The notes below the pieces were generated by a model that ran no database searches, was not told where the DNA came from, and was given only the letters and a program-made list of their open reading frames with translations. The position numbers were made by a program, and so were the translations under genes. A DNA stretch of 64,000 nucleotides, from NCBI RefSeq assembly GCF_050487225.1, contig NZ_JBKQGY010000002.1, positions 685,992-749,991 of the forward strand, in the 5' to 3' direction. Shown here one piece after another: positions 33,811-42,908 of this stretch (position 1 is the first letter of the stretch; each line of letters opens with the position of its first letter). The DNA comes from Paenalcaligenes sp050487225 (GTDB taxonomy: Bacteria > Pseudomonadota > Gammaproteobacteria > Burkholderiales > Burkholderiaceae_B).

Positions 33811-36714
33811 ATGATGGATTCCACTATCACACCCAATGATCGTACACGGTCTGGCGTAAGCCAACGTATCACCGAAGTACTCAGCATCTATATGCTGCCG
33901 CTGTGTATTTGCCTGCTATCGCTGGTGGCATTGTTGCAACTACCCGCACACTACCCCAGTGCTGCGGGTTTTTCGTTAAGCCTGCAAACGCTACCGGCTT
34001 CCTACGCGCAAACGCCTCCATCATCAGCCATACAAACCGCACTGGCAAAACAGCCCTCTGAATTACGCCTTTCTACACACGATCCTTTTTGGCTGCGATT
34101 CTCTCTACCAGAAGACTTTGACAGCACCGCCCACGACATACGTTTTGCTACCAGCCCCTTGCTAGGGCTGCACTGCTACGGTACTCAACCCGAGCAAGAA
34201 GAACTCAGCCTACTGCCTACCTCAGCCTTAGGCTCTAGTCACGGTTATGCCTTGCAAAGCGATGGCCTAGCGCCACTAGACACGGTGTACTGCAATGTCT
34301 TACCTAGCGTTGCTGGGCCATTCAGCATTCAAAACTGGACCAGCACCGAATGGGCTCTAGCCAGCCAGCGCTACACGCGTTACATCGCTCTGCTAGAAGG
34401 TGGTCTACTCACCTTAGCCGCCTTGTTGCTGGTGATTGCCTTACTCAATAAACAAAGCCTGTATTTACTGGTTGCGGTCTGGCTGGTAGGCAACCTACGG
34501 TTGGGTGCTATGGCCATGGGGTGGGATAACCTCTGGCTAGGTCATGAACTACCCGCCGCCTGGCTCCCCACTATCCGACACGCTACCCTCGCTGCCTACT
34601 TCGTAGTGAGCTACACCCTCTTTACCCAGTTACTGCGTACCGTCGTACAACCGCTGCCTTTTACGCCGCTATTACGTGCCCTGCAATGGGGTGGGCTCGC
34701 CCTGTTGCCAGCCGCCTTCCTCCTAGAGCGCGCCCTATTCATGCCCGCTATGCTGCTATTCAGTGGCATAGGTTTAGTAAGCTGCATTGTTGTCGTGTGC
34801 TATGCCATGATGCATGCCGAACAACAACCCGCCCCCCTATCGCTGTGGCACATCATGTTGCTCAGTGCATCGCTGTGTGTGCTGGTCTTGATGCTACTGA
34901 TGTTGCTGGGACTATCCAGCAATTTTCTGGACACTTTCCACAGCGTACTGGCCCTGCCACTCTCTGGTCTGATGGTGGCTATTTTATTGGGTGAACGCTT
35001 ACGCGAAGAGCGCTATAACCGTGCCTTAGCTGAACAAACCCTACGCGCCAATCACTGCATCAGCCCATTTGGTATTTTTACGCTGGATGACAGCGGCCAG
35101 TTTGTCTACGCAAATAGCGTGTTCTACGCTTTTCTAGGACTCTCTGAACACGATGACATCGAAGACTACCATTGGGAGCAGTTCTTCGGCACCACCGACT
35201 GGGAAGCCATCATACAAACCAGCTTAAGCGGCGAAGACACTGACATCAGCCGCTTATCAACCGCCTCACACCCCGGACTGCCACAACAATTTGGCTTACG
35301 TGCGTTGCGCAAAGCCGAACTCATTGAAGGCTCACTGCAAGACATCAGCAAGCGGTCAGAAACCATTCGTAAACTAAAACAAATGGCTAACCATGACCCC
35401 ATTACTGACGTACTCAACAAGCGGGGTATAGAGAAAGCCCTGTCTTTCTCACTGGACAAGGTACGTGAGGGCAATAACTGTATCTTGGCCTATCTGGACC
35501 TCAACTACGTCAAACACGTGAATGACGCCTACGGTCACGCCGCAGGCGACGCGTTACTCAAAGAGGTTAGCCATCGCATTGAAACCACGCTGCATCCTGG
35601 CCAAGAGCTGGGTAGACTGGGTAATGATGAGTTCCTGATTCTGTTTAACGACACCACACCAGAACAAGCCCAAGCCACTGCCGAGAAGATCATTAAGTCT
35701 CTCAATCAAGGCAGTATCTACGCTGGCAATCGTAGCTTTAACCTGCAAAGTGCGATTGGGTTGGTAGAGCTGTCCCCCGACACCCGTGCCGAAGATGCCT
35801 TGGCCGCTGCTAACCGTGCCTGCCGAGATGCTCGCCGCACACAGTTGCCATCCGTGCTGTACAAACAAGGCTCTACTGAGATGTACCAACACGCTGAAGA
35901 ACTACGCTTGTTCAAAGAGTTGGAAGACGGTGCATCGGGTGGCTTGTACCTAGAGATGCAGCCGTTAATGGCTCTGCAAAACCCCTTAAACTCGCTGAAC
36001 GTAGAAGTGCTGCTACGGGTGCGTGACTCGCAAAACAACTTGATGCCCTCGGGCAAGATTATTGCGGCAGCCGAAGAAAGCGGCACAGTATCTATTATCG
36101 ACAAATGGGTGTTTGCGGCGACCTTAGAGTGGCTAAACAAGCATCACACACAACTGCCACGTACCCAGCAAATCAATATCAACCTAAGCGGCGTGTCCTT
36201 AAATGATGACAAGTTCATTGATGAACTGTTTACCATTCTGGAAAACTTCGATCACCTCGCCAACAGGCTGTGTGTAGAAATCACCGAAGGTGTGGCACTG
36301 CAAGATTTAGAACGCACACGCTTGTTCATGCAGCGTTTGCAGCAGAAAGGGGTACGCATAGCTCTGGACGACTTTGGTGCCGGCTATACCTCGTTCTCGT
36401 ACCTGCAAGAGCTACCGACGGACGCGATTAAGATAGACGGCTCGCTCATCCACAACATGCTGTTGAAAAATACCAATGTGGCCATCGTACGCACCATCGT
36501 AGAACTGGCACGCAACTTGGGCATGGTGAGTATTGCCGAATGGGTGGAAGACGTAGAAACGCTGCATATACTGCGCGATATAGGCGTAGATTACGTGCAG
36601 GGGTTTGTGGTGTCGGGTGCTAGAGCACCAACCGAAATATTGGCCGCCCGCGATATACGAGACTTGGTGAAATCGCCGGAAGTGCTGTCGTTCATAGACA
36701 AACACTCCCGGTAA
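33811..36714 (+). CDS. Membrane GGDEF/EAL protein, probable c-di-GMP phosphodiesterase
   Basis: A 967-residue protein. It starts with one span (LPLCICLLSLVALLQL), then a periplasmic domain of about 140 residues, then about seven spans (residues about 190-400), a layout like 7TMR-DISM sensors. A PAS-like segment follows (SPFGIFTLDDSGQFVYANS), then GGDEF (about 520-680) and EAL (about 700-960). The GGDEF motif reads RLGNDEF, with Asn replacing the GTP-binding Gly, so cyclase activity is doubtful. The EAL domain has EVL for EAL and keeps the Asn (NINLSG), Glu (EITEG), DDFGAG, Lys (IKIDGS), Glu (AEWVE) and Gln (VQGF) residues expected for hydrolysis. It is divergent in function from its neighbours and converges with ccsB. 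Confidence 0.93.
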   Translation: MMDSTITPNDRTRSGVSQRITEVLSIYMLPLCICLLSLVALLQLPAHYPSAAGFSLSLQTLPASYAQTPPSSAIQTALAKQPSELRLSTHDPFWLRFSLPEDFDSTAHDIRFATSPLLGLHCYGTQPEQEELSLLPTSALGSSHGYALQSDGLAPLDTVYCNVLPSVAGPFSIQNWTSTEWALASQRYTRYIALLEGGLLTLAALLLVIALLNKQSLYLLVAVWLVGNLRLGAMAMGWDNLWLGHELPAAWLPTIRHATLAAYFVVSYTLFTQLLRTVVQPLPFTPLLRALQWGGLALLPAAFLLERALFMPAMLLFSGIGLVSCIVVVCYAMMHAEQQPAPLSLWHIMLLSASLCVLVLMLLMLLGLSSNFLDTFHSVLALPLSGLMVAILLGERLREERYNRALAEQTLRANHCISPFGIFTLDDSGQFVYANSVFYAFLGLSEHDDIEDYHWEQFFGTTDWEAIIQTSLSGEDTDISRLSTASHPGLPQQFGLRALRKAELIEGSLQDISKRSETIRKLKQMANHDPITDVLNKRGIEKALSFSLDKVREGNNCILAYLDLNYVKHVNDAYGHAAGDALLKEVSHRIETTLHPGQELGRLGNDEFLILFNDTTPEQAQATAEKIIKSLNQGSIYAGNRSFNLQSAIGLVELSPDTRAEDALAAANRACRDARRTQLPSVLYKQGSTEMYQHAEELRLFKELEDGASGGLYLEMQPLMALQNPLNSLNVEVLLRVRDSQNNLMPSGKIIAAAEESGTVSIIDKWVFAATLEWLNKHHTQLPRTQQININLSGVSLNDDKFIDELFTILENFDHLANRLCVEITEGVALQDLERTRLFMQRLQQKGVRIALDDFGAGYTSFSYLQELPTDAIKIDGSLIHNMLLKNTNVAIVRTIVELARNLGMVSIAEWVEDVETLHILRDIGVDYVQGFVVSGARAPTEILAARDIRDLVKSPEVLSFIDKHSR

Positions 36715-36741
36715 ATCTGACTAGCTAAACGTACTGGGTAC

Positions 36742-38103
36742 TTACAACTCGCCGTACGAGTGCAAACCGGACAAGAACATGTTCACACCGAGGAAGGCAA
36801 AACTGGTGATCAGCAAGCCGCCCAACGCCCAGTAAGCACCAATAGTGCCGCGCATGCCTTTCATCAAGCGCATGTGCAGCCAAGCTGCGTAGTTCAACCA
36901 CACGATCAAGGCCCAAGTTTCTTTAGGGTCCCACTGCCAGTATGTACCCCATGCATCTGCTGCCCACAGCGCACCCAAAATGGTGGCAATAGTGAAGAAC
37001 GCAAAACCGATGGCAATCGCGCGGTACATGATGTCATCCAGCACTTCTAGGTCTGGCAACTGACGAGAAATTGGGCCACGTAGCGCCAAAATGGCCCCGA
37101 CGATCAGTGCACTAATACCGAAGAACAGCATCCATGTGACTGAAAACTCGCTGCGTGAACCAAAGATCATGGGCTCCGCACAGAGCAGCATACCCAGCAC
37201 AAATACCGGCCACAGTTTGCTCCACGAGCGCGTTTGACCGTTTTCTTTGATCAGGTAAGCAAAGCCCACCATCGCTGCTAAGGCGAAGGTACCGTAACCA
37301 ATAAAGTTAGCAGGCACGTGAATCTTCATCCACCAGCTTTTCAACGCAGGAACCAACGGTTGAATCTGGTGCGCATCGCGGGCAAACGAGTACCACAGCA
37401 AGAAAATCACCGAAGCGTTAATCACCATCAGCACAAAACCACCCAAGCTACGGGTCGCATAACGACGCTCGTAATACAGGTAGAACATGGCGGTGATCAA
37501 CGCAAACATCACAAACACTTCGTACAAGTTACTGACGGGGATATGACCCAAACCTGGCCCCAACAAGTGGCCTTCGCGCCAGCGCACAAACATACCTACC
37601 GTACCAGCGTACACACCAGCCCAGGTAAGAGCCGTGCCCAGCCATGCAGCGGTTTTACTCACATAGCCTATCCAGTAGCACACCATGGCGATCATGAACA
37701 GCGCGCACATCCACAAAATAGCGGACTGTGACGAGAACAAATAGCGCAACAGAAATACGCTGTCTGCGCGGGAGAGATCACCGCTTAATAAGCTGCCATC
37801 AGGGCTGTAAAGCCAGATCGCCAAAATCGCGGTTAAACCACTTAGTACAGTTAATGTACGTAGTGGACGCCACAACCAGCCCATCCAGACCAGTAGTGGC
37901 ACGGCACCACAGAGAATAAGCTTCTCGTAGCCATCCATAAAGTCGGCATAGGCGGTCAAACAGTAGGCCACCCCAAGCGACAACACAATAAAGTACAGAT
38001 AGTCACTCAGTTGTAAGCGACCACGCACACCACGGGAATCCCCGCTTGCTGCCATGGAAGCCTGCCACTGTTGTGACTGGGAAAGCATCGCTGACTCAGA
38101 CAT
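36742..38103 (-). CDS. ccsB: System II cytochrome c biogenesis protein CcsB/CcsA (ResC type)
   Basis: A 453-residue polytopic membrane protein of the heme-handling CcsA/ResC family. The tryptophan-rich WWD-type heme-binding signature is visible as WGTYWQWDPKETWALIVW, with flanking His residues in other loops (for example GHIPVSNLYE and MKIHVPANF). About eight to ten spans are predicted. With ResB it exports heme and attaches it to apocytochromes. It follows resB by 15 nt. The N-terminal 35 residues (SQSQQWQASMAASGDSRGVR) are a polar extension. Confidence 0.95.
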   Translation of the reverse strand: MSESAMLSQSQQWQASMAASGDSRGVRGRLQLSDYLYFIVLSLGVAYCLTAYADFMDGYEKLILCGAVPLLVWMGWLWRPLRTLTVLSGLTAILAIWLYSPDGSLLSGDLSRADSVFLLRYLFSSQSAILWMCALFMIAMVCYWIGYVSKTAAWLGTALTWAGVYAGTVGMFVRWREGHLLGPGLGHIPVSNLYEVFVMFALITAMFYLYYERRYATRSLGGFVLMVINASVIFLLWYSFARDAHQIQPLVPALKSWWMKIHVPANFIGYGTFALAAMVGFAYLIKENGQTRSWSKLWPVFVLGMLLCAEPMIFGSRSEFSVTWMLFFGISALIVGAILALRGPISRQLPDLEVLDDIMYRAIAIGFAFFTIATILGALWAADAWGTYWQWDPKETWALIVWLNYAAWLHMRLMKGMRGTIGAYWALGGLLITSFAFLGVNMFLSGLHSYGEL

Positions 38104-38118
38104 TTTTTAGACTCCTCT

Positions 38119-40152
38119 CTATGCGGACAAGCGCTGGAAACTCTGTTTGAACTCGTCAAACTCGCGGTTGAAATCCAAATTGCGCCGTTGTGAGGTCATC
38201 GCAGCCTGCATAGAGCTGCCACCCTCTTGTGTTCGTATCCACACCCAAATACGTCGATCACGAACATAGAACATCGTAAAGACGCCTATCACCAAGAACA
38301 GCGAACCGGTATACACAATATACATACCAGGGCTGCGTGCCACTTGGAACACACTGGCCTGTACGTGATCAAACGAACGCAGGCCCAACATGACTGGTGC
38401 AGGGTATTCGGGCAAATTGGCCAAGGCTAATACGGCAAGCTGTGTCCATTGTTGGGCACGCATACCTTCTTCGCCTTCATACACAATTTCTTTTTCGCCT
38501 GCTCGTTCTCGCAGAATATCACGTAACTCAATCAACGAAAGCTGAATCATGGGTACCGTGAAACCCAAAATTTTCTCACGTTCTGCTTCGGGGACACGCC
38601 CGATCAAACCGTTAAAACCTTCACGAGCGAAGCTAGTCAACGCATTCTGTGCAGCGGTATGCAGTAATGAGTCGGGTGAATCATCACCGTTACGCTCCGC
38701 AAAGCGCAATGCCGCTAGCCGCACTAAAGAGGGGTCTTCTAGTGCAGCGCGCAAGCGCATAAATTCTTGCATGGATAGCTGGTCATCGGCAGGAATACGT
38801 ACATAACGGAAGCCCACTTGCGGCGACACATTCATACCCGCCAAGAATACGGGGAAACCGTCCAATACCACTGGGGACATGTAATGCGTGTACTCACGCG
38901 CCTGACCACTGCTGTCCGTCAGTTTGTAATGCACGCTAGGGCCTACGTTAACCAGATTCTCGTTACGCTTACCAGCTGCACTGCCAGAGACTGCCGCCAC
39001 GTGTTCAGCCAACGCTTTGGGCTGTGGATCAGCACCATCCCGCATATCTTCCACGTTGATGGTACGTAGTTCGGTGAAATTCACACTAACCTCGGTACCT
39101 GCGTCATCCACGACAAAGCGTGTGTTTTCACCAATTTTGCCTGATACCGGGAACGGACGGCTTTGTGTACCGTGCAATGGGTATGCCAACAGCTCAACCG
39201 TAGAGCCACCATCATCAAAACCCGACTGATACACCGTCACGCCTTTGTAGCGTAGGGGTTCGTTTACCTCAATCACTCGGTCAAAACTATCACCCGTATC
39301 CGGGTCAGTAATGCGCACTTCACTCTTGAAGCTGCTAGGCATACCCGTAGAGTAATATTCGATCAGAAAACGTTTGAGTTCCAGTACAAAGGGCATGGGT
39401 TGCACCAACACGCCTTCATCCACGTTCACAACAGCAGTCGCCGTGCGCACGCCTTCTGGCACCAGAAGGTTCGCTCTAAAGCTAGGGTTGCCTGCTGGCA
39501 AACGCCCCTCTGGTGGAACTTCGGAAATTAGAATGTTTTCAGTAATAGGTTTTTTGCCACCTAGCCAGACCTGTAATCGCGTGGGTAATTCGCTGTCCAG
39601 TAACCCGCCAATACAGATCACCACGATGGCAACGTGCGCAAAAATGTAGCCTAATCGGTTGGAACTACCTTTTTTAGCCGCCAACATCAGGCTGCCATCG
39701 GCATCTTTACGTACTTTGTATTGGTAGCCTTTGACCTTCAACCACGCTTGTACATCGTCAGCATTTTTCTCAGGATTATTGTGGTTGCTGAGTTCTACTT
39801 TATGAGGGAAGGCACGCAAGCTATTGCCGCGCATGTATTCTTTGAAATTGCGTGCATCTTTCAGCATCTTGGGTGCATGCCGGATCACACAGACCGTGGT
39901 GGACACCACCAGGAACCCCATGATGACCAAAAACCACCACGTGTTATAGATGGTCCAAATCGAGAACCTATCAAACACATCTACCCAAAATGGCCCAAAC
40001 TGGTCCACATAGATGTTCATAGGCTGATTTTGCGCCAGCACAGTACCAATGATACTGGCCACACAGATGAACATGAGCAGGCTCACTGCGAAACGCATGG
40101 AACCTAGAAGCTCAAACAGTTCAGCAGCGCCAAATTGACGTTTGGTAGTCAC
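38119..40152 (-). CDS. resB: System II cytochrome c biogenesis protein ResB
   Basis: A 677-residue ResB/Ccs1 protein. Three spans lie near the N-terminus (MRFAVSLLMFICVASIIGTVLAQ; TWWFLVIMGFLVVSTTVCV; YIFAHVAIVVICIGGLLDSEL), a large periplasmic domain follows, and a last span lies near residue 620 (YIVYTGSLFLVIGVFTMFYV). It works with CcsB to ligate heme to CXXCH motifs in the periplasm. The order resB-ccsB behind a cytochrome c4 gene is common in Burkholderiales. Confidence 0.95.
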   Translation of the reverse strand: MTTKRQFGAAELFELLGSMRFAVSLLMFICVASIIGTVLAQNQPMNIYVDQFGPFWVDVFDRFSIWTIYNTWWFLVIMGFLVVSTTVCVIRHAPKMLKDARNFKEYMRGNSLRAFPHKVELSNHNNPEKNADDVQAWLKVKGYQYKVRKDADGSLMLAAKKGSSNRLGYIFAHVAIVVICIGGLLDSELPTRLQVWLGGKKPITENILISEVPPEGRLPAGNPSFRANLLVPEGVRTATAVVNVDEGVLVQPMPFVLELKRFLIEYYSTGMPSSFKSEVRITDPDTGDSFDRVIEVNEPLRYKGVTVYQSGFDDGGSTVELLAYPLHGTQSRPFPVSGKIGENTRFVVDDAGTEVSVNFTELRTINVEDMRDGADPQPKALAEHVAAVSGSAAGKRNENLVNVGPSVHYKLTDSSGQAREYTHYMSPVVLDGFPVFLAGMNVSPQVGFRYVRIPADDQLSMQEFMRLRAALEDPSLVRLAALRFAERNGDDSPDSLLHTAAQNALTSFAREGFNGLIGRVPEAEREKILGFTVPMIQLSLIELRDILRERAGEKEIVYEGEEGMRAQQWTQLAVLALANLPEYPAPVMLGLRSFDHVQASVFQVARSPGMYIVYTGSLFLVIGVFTMFYVRDRRIWVWIRTQEGGSSMQAAMTSQRRNLDFNREFDEFKQSFQRLSA

Positions 40153-40240
40153 AACAATCTCAGGTAGAAACTAAACAGAAAATTCAGGGTCTTATAAGTC
40201 TGAGCTATTAGAGTCTGTTTTAAGACTAAAGTTTCCCGCC

Positions 40241-40272
40241 CAGACAACAAAAGCTCCCCAAGAGGGGAGCTT
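40241..40272 (-). terminator. Terminator downstream of cytochrome c4 gene
   Basis: On the minus strand AAGCTCCCC-TCTT-GGGGAGCTT forms a 9-bp stem followed by TTTGTTGTC. It lies about 80 nt after the cytochrome stop. A second hairpin (GCCTGTAA-GCA-TTACAGGC, 40289-40307) lies just before it and has no T-run. Confidence 0.85.
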
Positions 40273-40350
40273 AGGTATCAACACTGCAGCCTGTAAGCAT
40301 TACAGGCCACAACACTGAATATAGCAGTCGCTAAAAACAAGCGTTTTGCT

Positions 40351-41055
40351 CTAGCGCAAGCCAGCAGCGTAATCCGCTACGGCAGACAAATCCGCATCAT
40401 TCATGCGATCTGCCAACTCGTGCATGGCTTCTTCGTTGTTACGGTCGCCATTGCGGAACAATTTCAACTGCTCTAGCAAGTATGGAACGTGTTGGCCAGC
40501 CAAACGTGGGTATTTACCGGGTAAACCTGCGCCGTTAGGCGAGTGACAGGCCGCACAGGCCGCTACGTTACGGTCAGGCAAACCACCGCGCCAAATTTGT
40601 TGGCCACGCTCGAATGTTTCTTCGTTGGTTGCACGAGCAGCCAATTCCCAATCCATTTTTTGTTGGGACACGTAAAACGCCACATCACGCATTTCTTGCT
40701 CAGTCATGCCAGTCACAATGCTGGTCATCACGGCAGGCGTACCATTAGCGGCACTGCGTAATGGAGGGGTATTATCTGCACCGGGGCGGAAGTCGTGCAG
40801 CTGTTTCACCACATACTCAAAGGGTTGAGCAGCAATGTTAGGGTACATTTCAATGACACTATTCCCTGCTGCACCGTGACAGGTCACACAGGCTAGTACG
40901 CCACGGGACAGTTCACCGTTCAAGTAGAGTTGCTCACCCTTAGCTGCATCAGGTTTTGCAGCAGTATCTGCAGCATGCGCCAAAGAGAAGGTGGAACAGG
41001 CTGCCACAAGGCCGCTGGCAATAACGATTCTGGAAAGCACGCGCTTCAGCTTCAT
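40351..41055 (-). CDS. Diheme cytochrome c4
   Basis: A 234-residue periplasmic diheme cytochrome with a signal peptide (RIVIASGLVAACSTFSLAHAAD). Two heme motifs are seen: CVTCH (56-60) and CAACH (167-171). Each domain has a distal Met candidate (for example EMYPNIAAQ and the C-terminal EAMHELADRM). It passes electrons to terminal oxidases such as cbb3. It is the substrate type matured by the ResB/CcsB system encoded just downstream. The 5' leader holds a small inverted repeat at 41083-41102. Confidence 0.94.
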   Translation of the reverse strand: MKLKRVLSRIVIASGLVAACSTFSLAHAADTAAKPDAAKGEQLYLNGELSRGVLACVTCHGAAGNSVIEMYPNIAAQPFEYVVKQLHDFRPGADNTPPLRSAANGTPAVMTSIVTGMTEQEMRDVAFYVSQQKMDWELAARATNEETFERGQQIWRGGLPDRNVAACAACHSPNGAGLPGKYPRLAGQHVPYLLEQLKLFRNGDRNNEEAMHELADRMNDADLSAVADYAAGLR

Positions 41056-41082
41056 GTAGTCCTCGACGATCGCGATTTAGAC

Positions 41083-41102
41083 ACAAATACCGCAGTATTT
41101 GT
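41083..41102. promoter_or_regulatory. Inverted repeat in the cytochrome c4 / yihA spacer
   Basis: ACAAATAC (41083-41090) and GTATTTGT (41095-41102) are perfect arms around CGCA, 28 nt upstream of the cytochrome c4 ATG at 41055. It could be an operator or a leader hairpin; there is no evidence to choose. Confidence 0.35.
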
Positions 41103-41165
41103 AAGTCACTGGTCGTCGTATACCGTATTATTTCTGCTGTAAGGGATCTGCACGGAACACGACGG

Positions 41166-41195
41166 TTACTGTTTCAAATCCCAAGATTATACAAT
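41166..41195 (+). promoter_or_regulatory. Possible sigma-70 promoter of yihA-hemB
   Basis: TTACTG (41166-41171) and TACAAT (41190-41195) are separated by 18 nt and lie 35 nt before the yihA ATG. The match is fair, not strong. Confidence 0.4.
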
Positions 41196-41229
41196 AGAGC
41201 TTGGATTTAAACGGGAAATTGCCTTAATC

Positions 41230-41853
41230 ATGTCAATCTTACATCGCGCGAGCTTCACTATTTCTGCCGCAAAGCTGGACCAGCTCCCGCCCCCCGGCCC
41301 ACCAGAGGTCTGTTTTGTTGGTCGCTCCAACTCAGGGAAATCGTCCTCTATTAACGTACTGGCGAACCAAAAACGTTTGGCGTTTTCCAGTAAAACACCG
41401 GGTAGAACACGTCTGATCAACATGTTCGGCATTCCTGACCCGTTAGAGCCTGACGAATCGTTAGGCTACCTCGTCGATTTACCTGGCTATGGGTATGCGG
41501 CGGTAGGGCGTCAAGAAAAACAAGACTGGGATGAAATGCTAGGCGGCTACTTGCGCCAACGCAGCTCGCTAGCTGGTGTTGTATTGATGCTGGATATACG
41601 ACGAGGCGTTACCGCCCTAGACGTGCAATTAGCGCGCTGGATCGCTCCCACAGGCAAGCCCTTGCTGGTACTGCTCACCAAAGCGGATAAATTCGCGTAT
41701 GGTAAACGTATACAAGCGGCTGCTGAAGCCCGTAAACAACTCGCTGCCATGGGGAATATTCAAGCCATCCCTTTTTCGGCCACGCACCGTATTGGCATTG
41801 AGGAAGCGACATTACTTATTGAAAACTGGATCTCTCCAAAGGTTGTGCCATGA
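41230..41853 (+). CDS. yihA: Ribosome biogenesis GTPase YihA/YsxC
   Basis: A 207-residue EngB-family GTPase needed for 50S subunit assembly. G1 is GRSNSGKSS, G3 is DLPGYG, G4 is LTKADK and G5 is in IPFSA. The protein has the usual size. It overlaps hemB by 4 nt (ATGA), so the two are coupled. It is divergent from the cytochrome c4 gene. Confidence 0.96.
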   Translation: MSILHRASFTISAAKLDQLPPPGPPEVCFVGRSNSGKSSSINVLANQKRLAFSSKTPGRTRLINMFGIPDPLEPDESLGYLVDLPGYGYAAVGRQEKQDWDEMLGGYLRQRSSLAGVVLMLDIRRGVTALDVQLARWIAPTGKPLLVLLTKADKFAYGKRIQAAAEARKQLAAMGNIQAIPFSATHRIGIEEATLLIENWISPKVVP

Positions 41854-42869
41854 CTCAATTTTTACCCCCCGTTAACTACCCTCTTAGCCGCCCACGCCGT
41901 AACCGCCGCGACGACTTTACCCGCCGCTTGGTACGCGAGCACGCATTAAGCGTCAATGACCTGATTTACCCGGTGTTCGTGCGTGAAGGCAACAACATAC
42001 GCGAAGCTGTAGAGTCTATGCCCGGCGTATACCGTTACTCGCCTGATACCATTCTGGCGATTGCTGAAGAGTGTGTAAAACTGGGTATTCCGGTACTGTC
42101 ACTGTTCCCTGTGATAGACCCTAGCCTGAAAACACCGGATGGTAGCGAAGCAGCTAACCCCGACGGCTTGATCCCTCGTGTAGTGAGCAGCTTGAAACAG
42201 AACTTCCCTGAACTGGGCATTCTGACTGACGTGGCGCTAGACCCTTACACCAGCCACGGCCAAGACGGCATCATCGACGAAGATGGTTACGTGCTGAACG
42301 ACCCTACAGTGGAAGTGCTGCGTGAACAAGCGCTGACACAAGCCAACGCTGGTGTAGACATCGTTGCGCCTAGTGACATGATGGATGGCCGTGTAGGCGC
42401 GATTCGTCACACCCTAGATGAAAACGGCCACATCGATACACGTATCATGGCGTACTCTGCCAAATATGCCAGTGCCTTCTACGGCCCATTCCGTGATGCG
42501 GTAGGTTCTGCTAGCAACTTAGGTAAATCCGACAAAGCCAGCTACCAAATGGACCCTGCCAACCGCGACGAAGCCTTGCGTGAAGTAGCTGCCGACATCC
42601 GTGAAGGTGCCGACATGGTCATGGTGAAACCTGGTATGCCTTACCTAGACGTACTGCGCGACATCAAGCAAGCCTTTGGTATGCCTACCTTTGCCTACCA
42701 AGTCAGCGGCGAATACGCGATGATCAAAGCGGCGGCTGCCAATGGCTGGTTAGATCACGATAAAGTCATGATGGAGTCCCTGTTGGCGTTCAAACGCGCC
42801 GGTGGCGATGGTATCTTGACCTACTTCGCGATTGACGCTGCTAAGCAACTGAAACTGCAAAACAACTAA
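41850..42869 (+). CDS. hemB: Delta-aminolevulinic acid dehydratase (porphobilinogen synthase)
   Basis: A 339-residue HemB that condenses two 5-aminolevulinates to porphobilinogen in heme synthesis. The two active-site Lys are in YSAKYASAFYGPFRDA and VMVKPGMPYLD. Other blocks are YPVFVREG, TDVALDPYTSHGQDG and VAPSDMMDGR. Where zinc-dependent enzymes have a Cys cluster, this one reads DVALDPYTSHG with Asp, so it is a Mg-type enzyme as in most proteobacteria. It supports the adjacent cytochrome c genes. Confidence 0.98.
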   Translation: MTQFLPPVNYPLSRPRRNRRDDFTRRLVREHALSVNDLIYPVFVREGNNIREAVESMPGVYRYSPDTILAIAEECVKLGIPVLSLFPVIDPSLKTPDGSEAANPDGLIPRVVSSLKQNFPELGILTDVALDPYTSHGQDGIIDEDGYVLNDPTVEVLREQALTQANAGVDIVAPSDMMDGRVGAIRHTLDENGHIDTRIMAYSAKYASAFYGPFRDAVGSASNLGKSDKASYQMDPANRDEALREVAADIREGADMVMVKPGMPYLDVLRDIKQAFGMPTFAYQVSGEYAMIKAAAANGWLDHDKVMMESLLAFKRAGGDGILTYFAIDAAKQLKLQNN

Positions 42870-42880
42870 GCAGTGTAGGT

Positions 42881-42908
42881 GTGGCCCCCTATCCCGTTAG
42901 GGGGCCAC
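42881..42908. terminator. Bidirectional terminator hairpin between hemB and rhodanese gene
   Basis: GTGGCCCCCTA and TAGGGGGCCAC form a perfect 11-bp GC-rich stem with a 6-nt loop in the convergent junction. The last bases overlap the rhodanese gene's stop region. There is no T-run in either direction, so it may act as a barrier more than as an intrinsic terminator. Confidence 0.6.

Noticed and set aside
35554..36140. Overlapping minus-strand frames opposite the GGDEF/EAL gene
   Set aside because: They are antisense shadows without start signals; the plus-strand protein has all the domain motifs.
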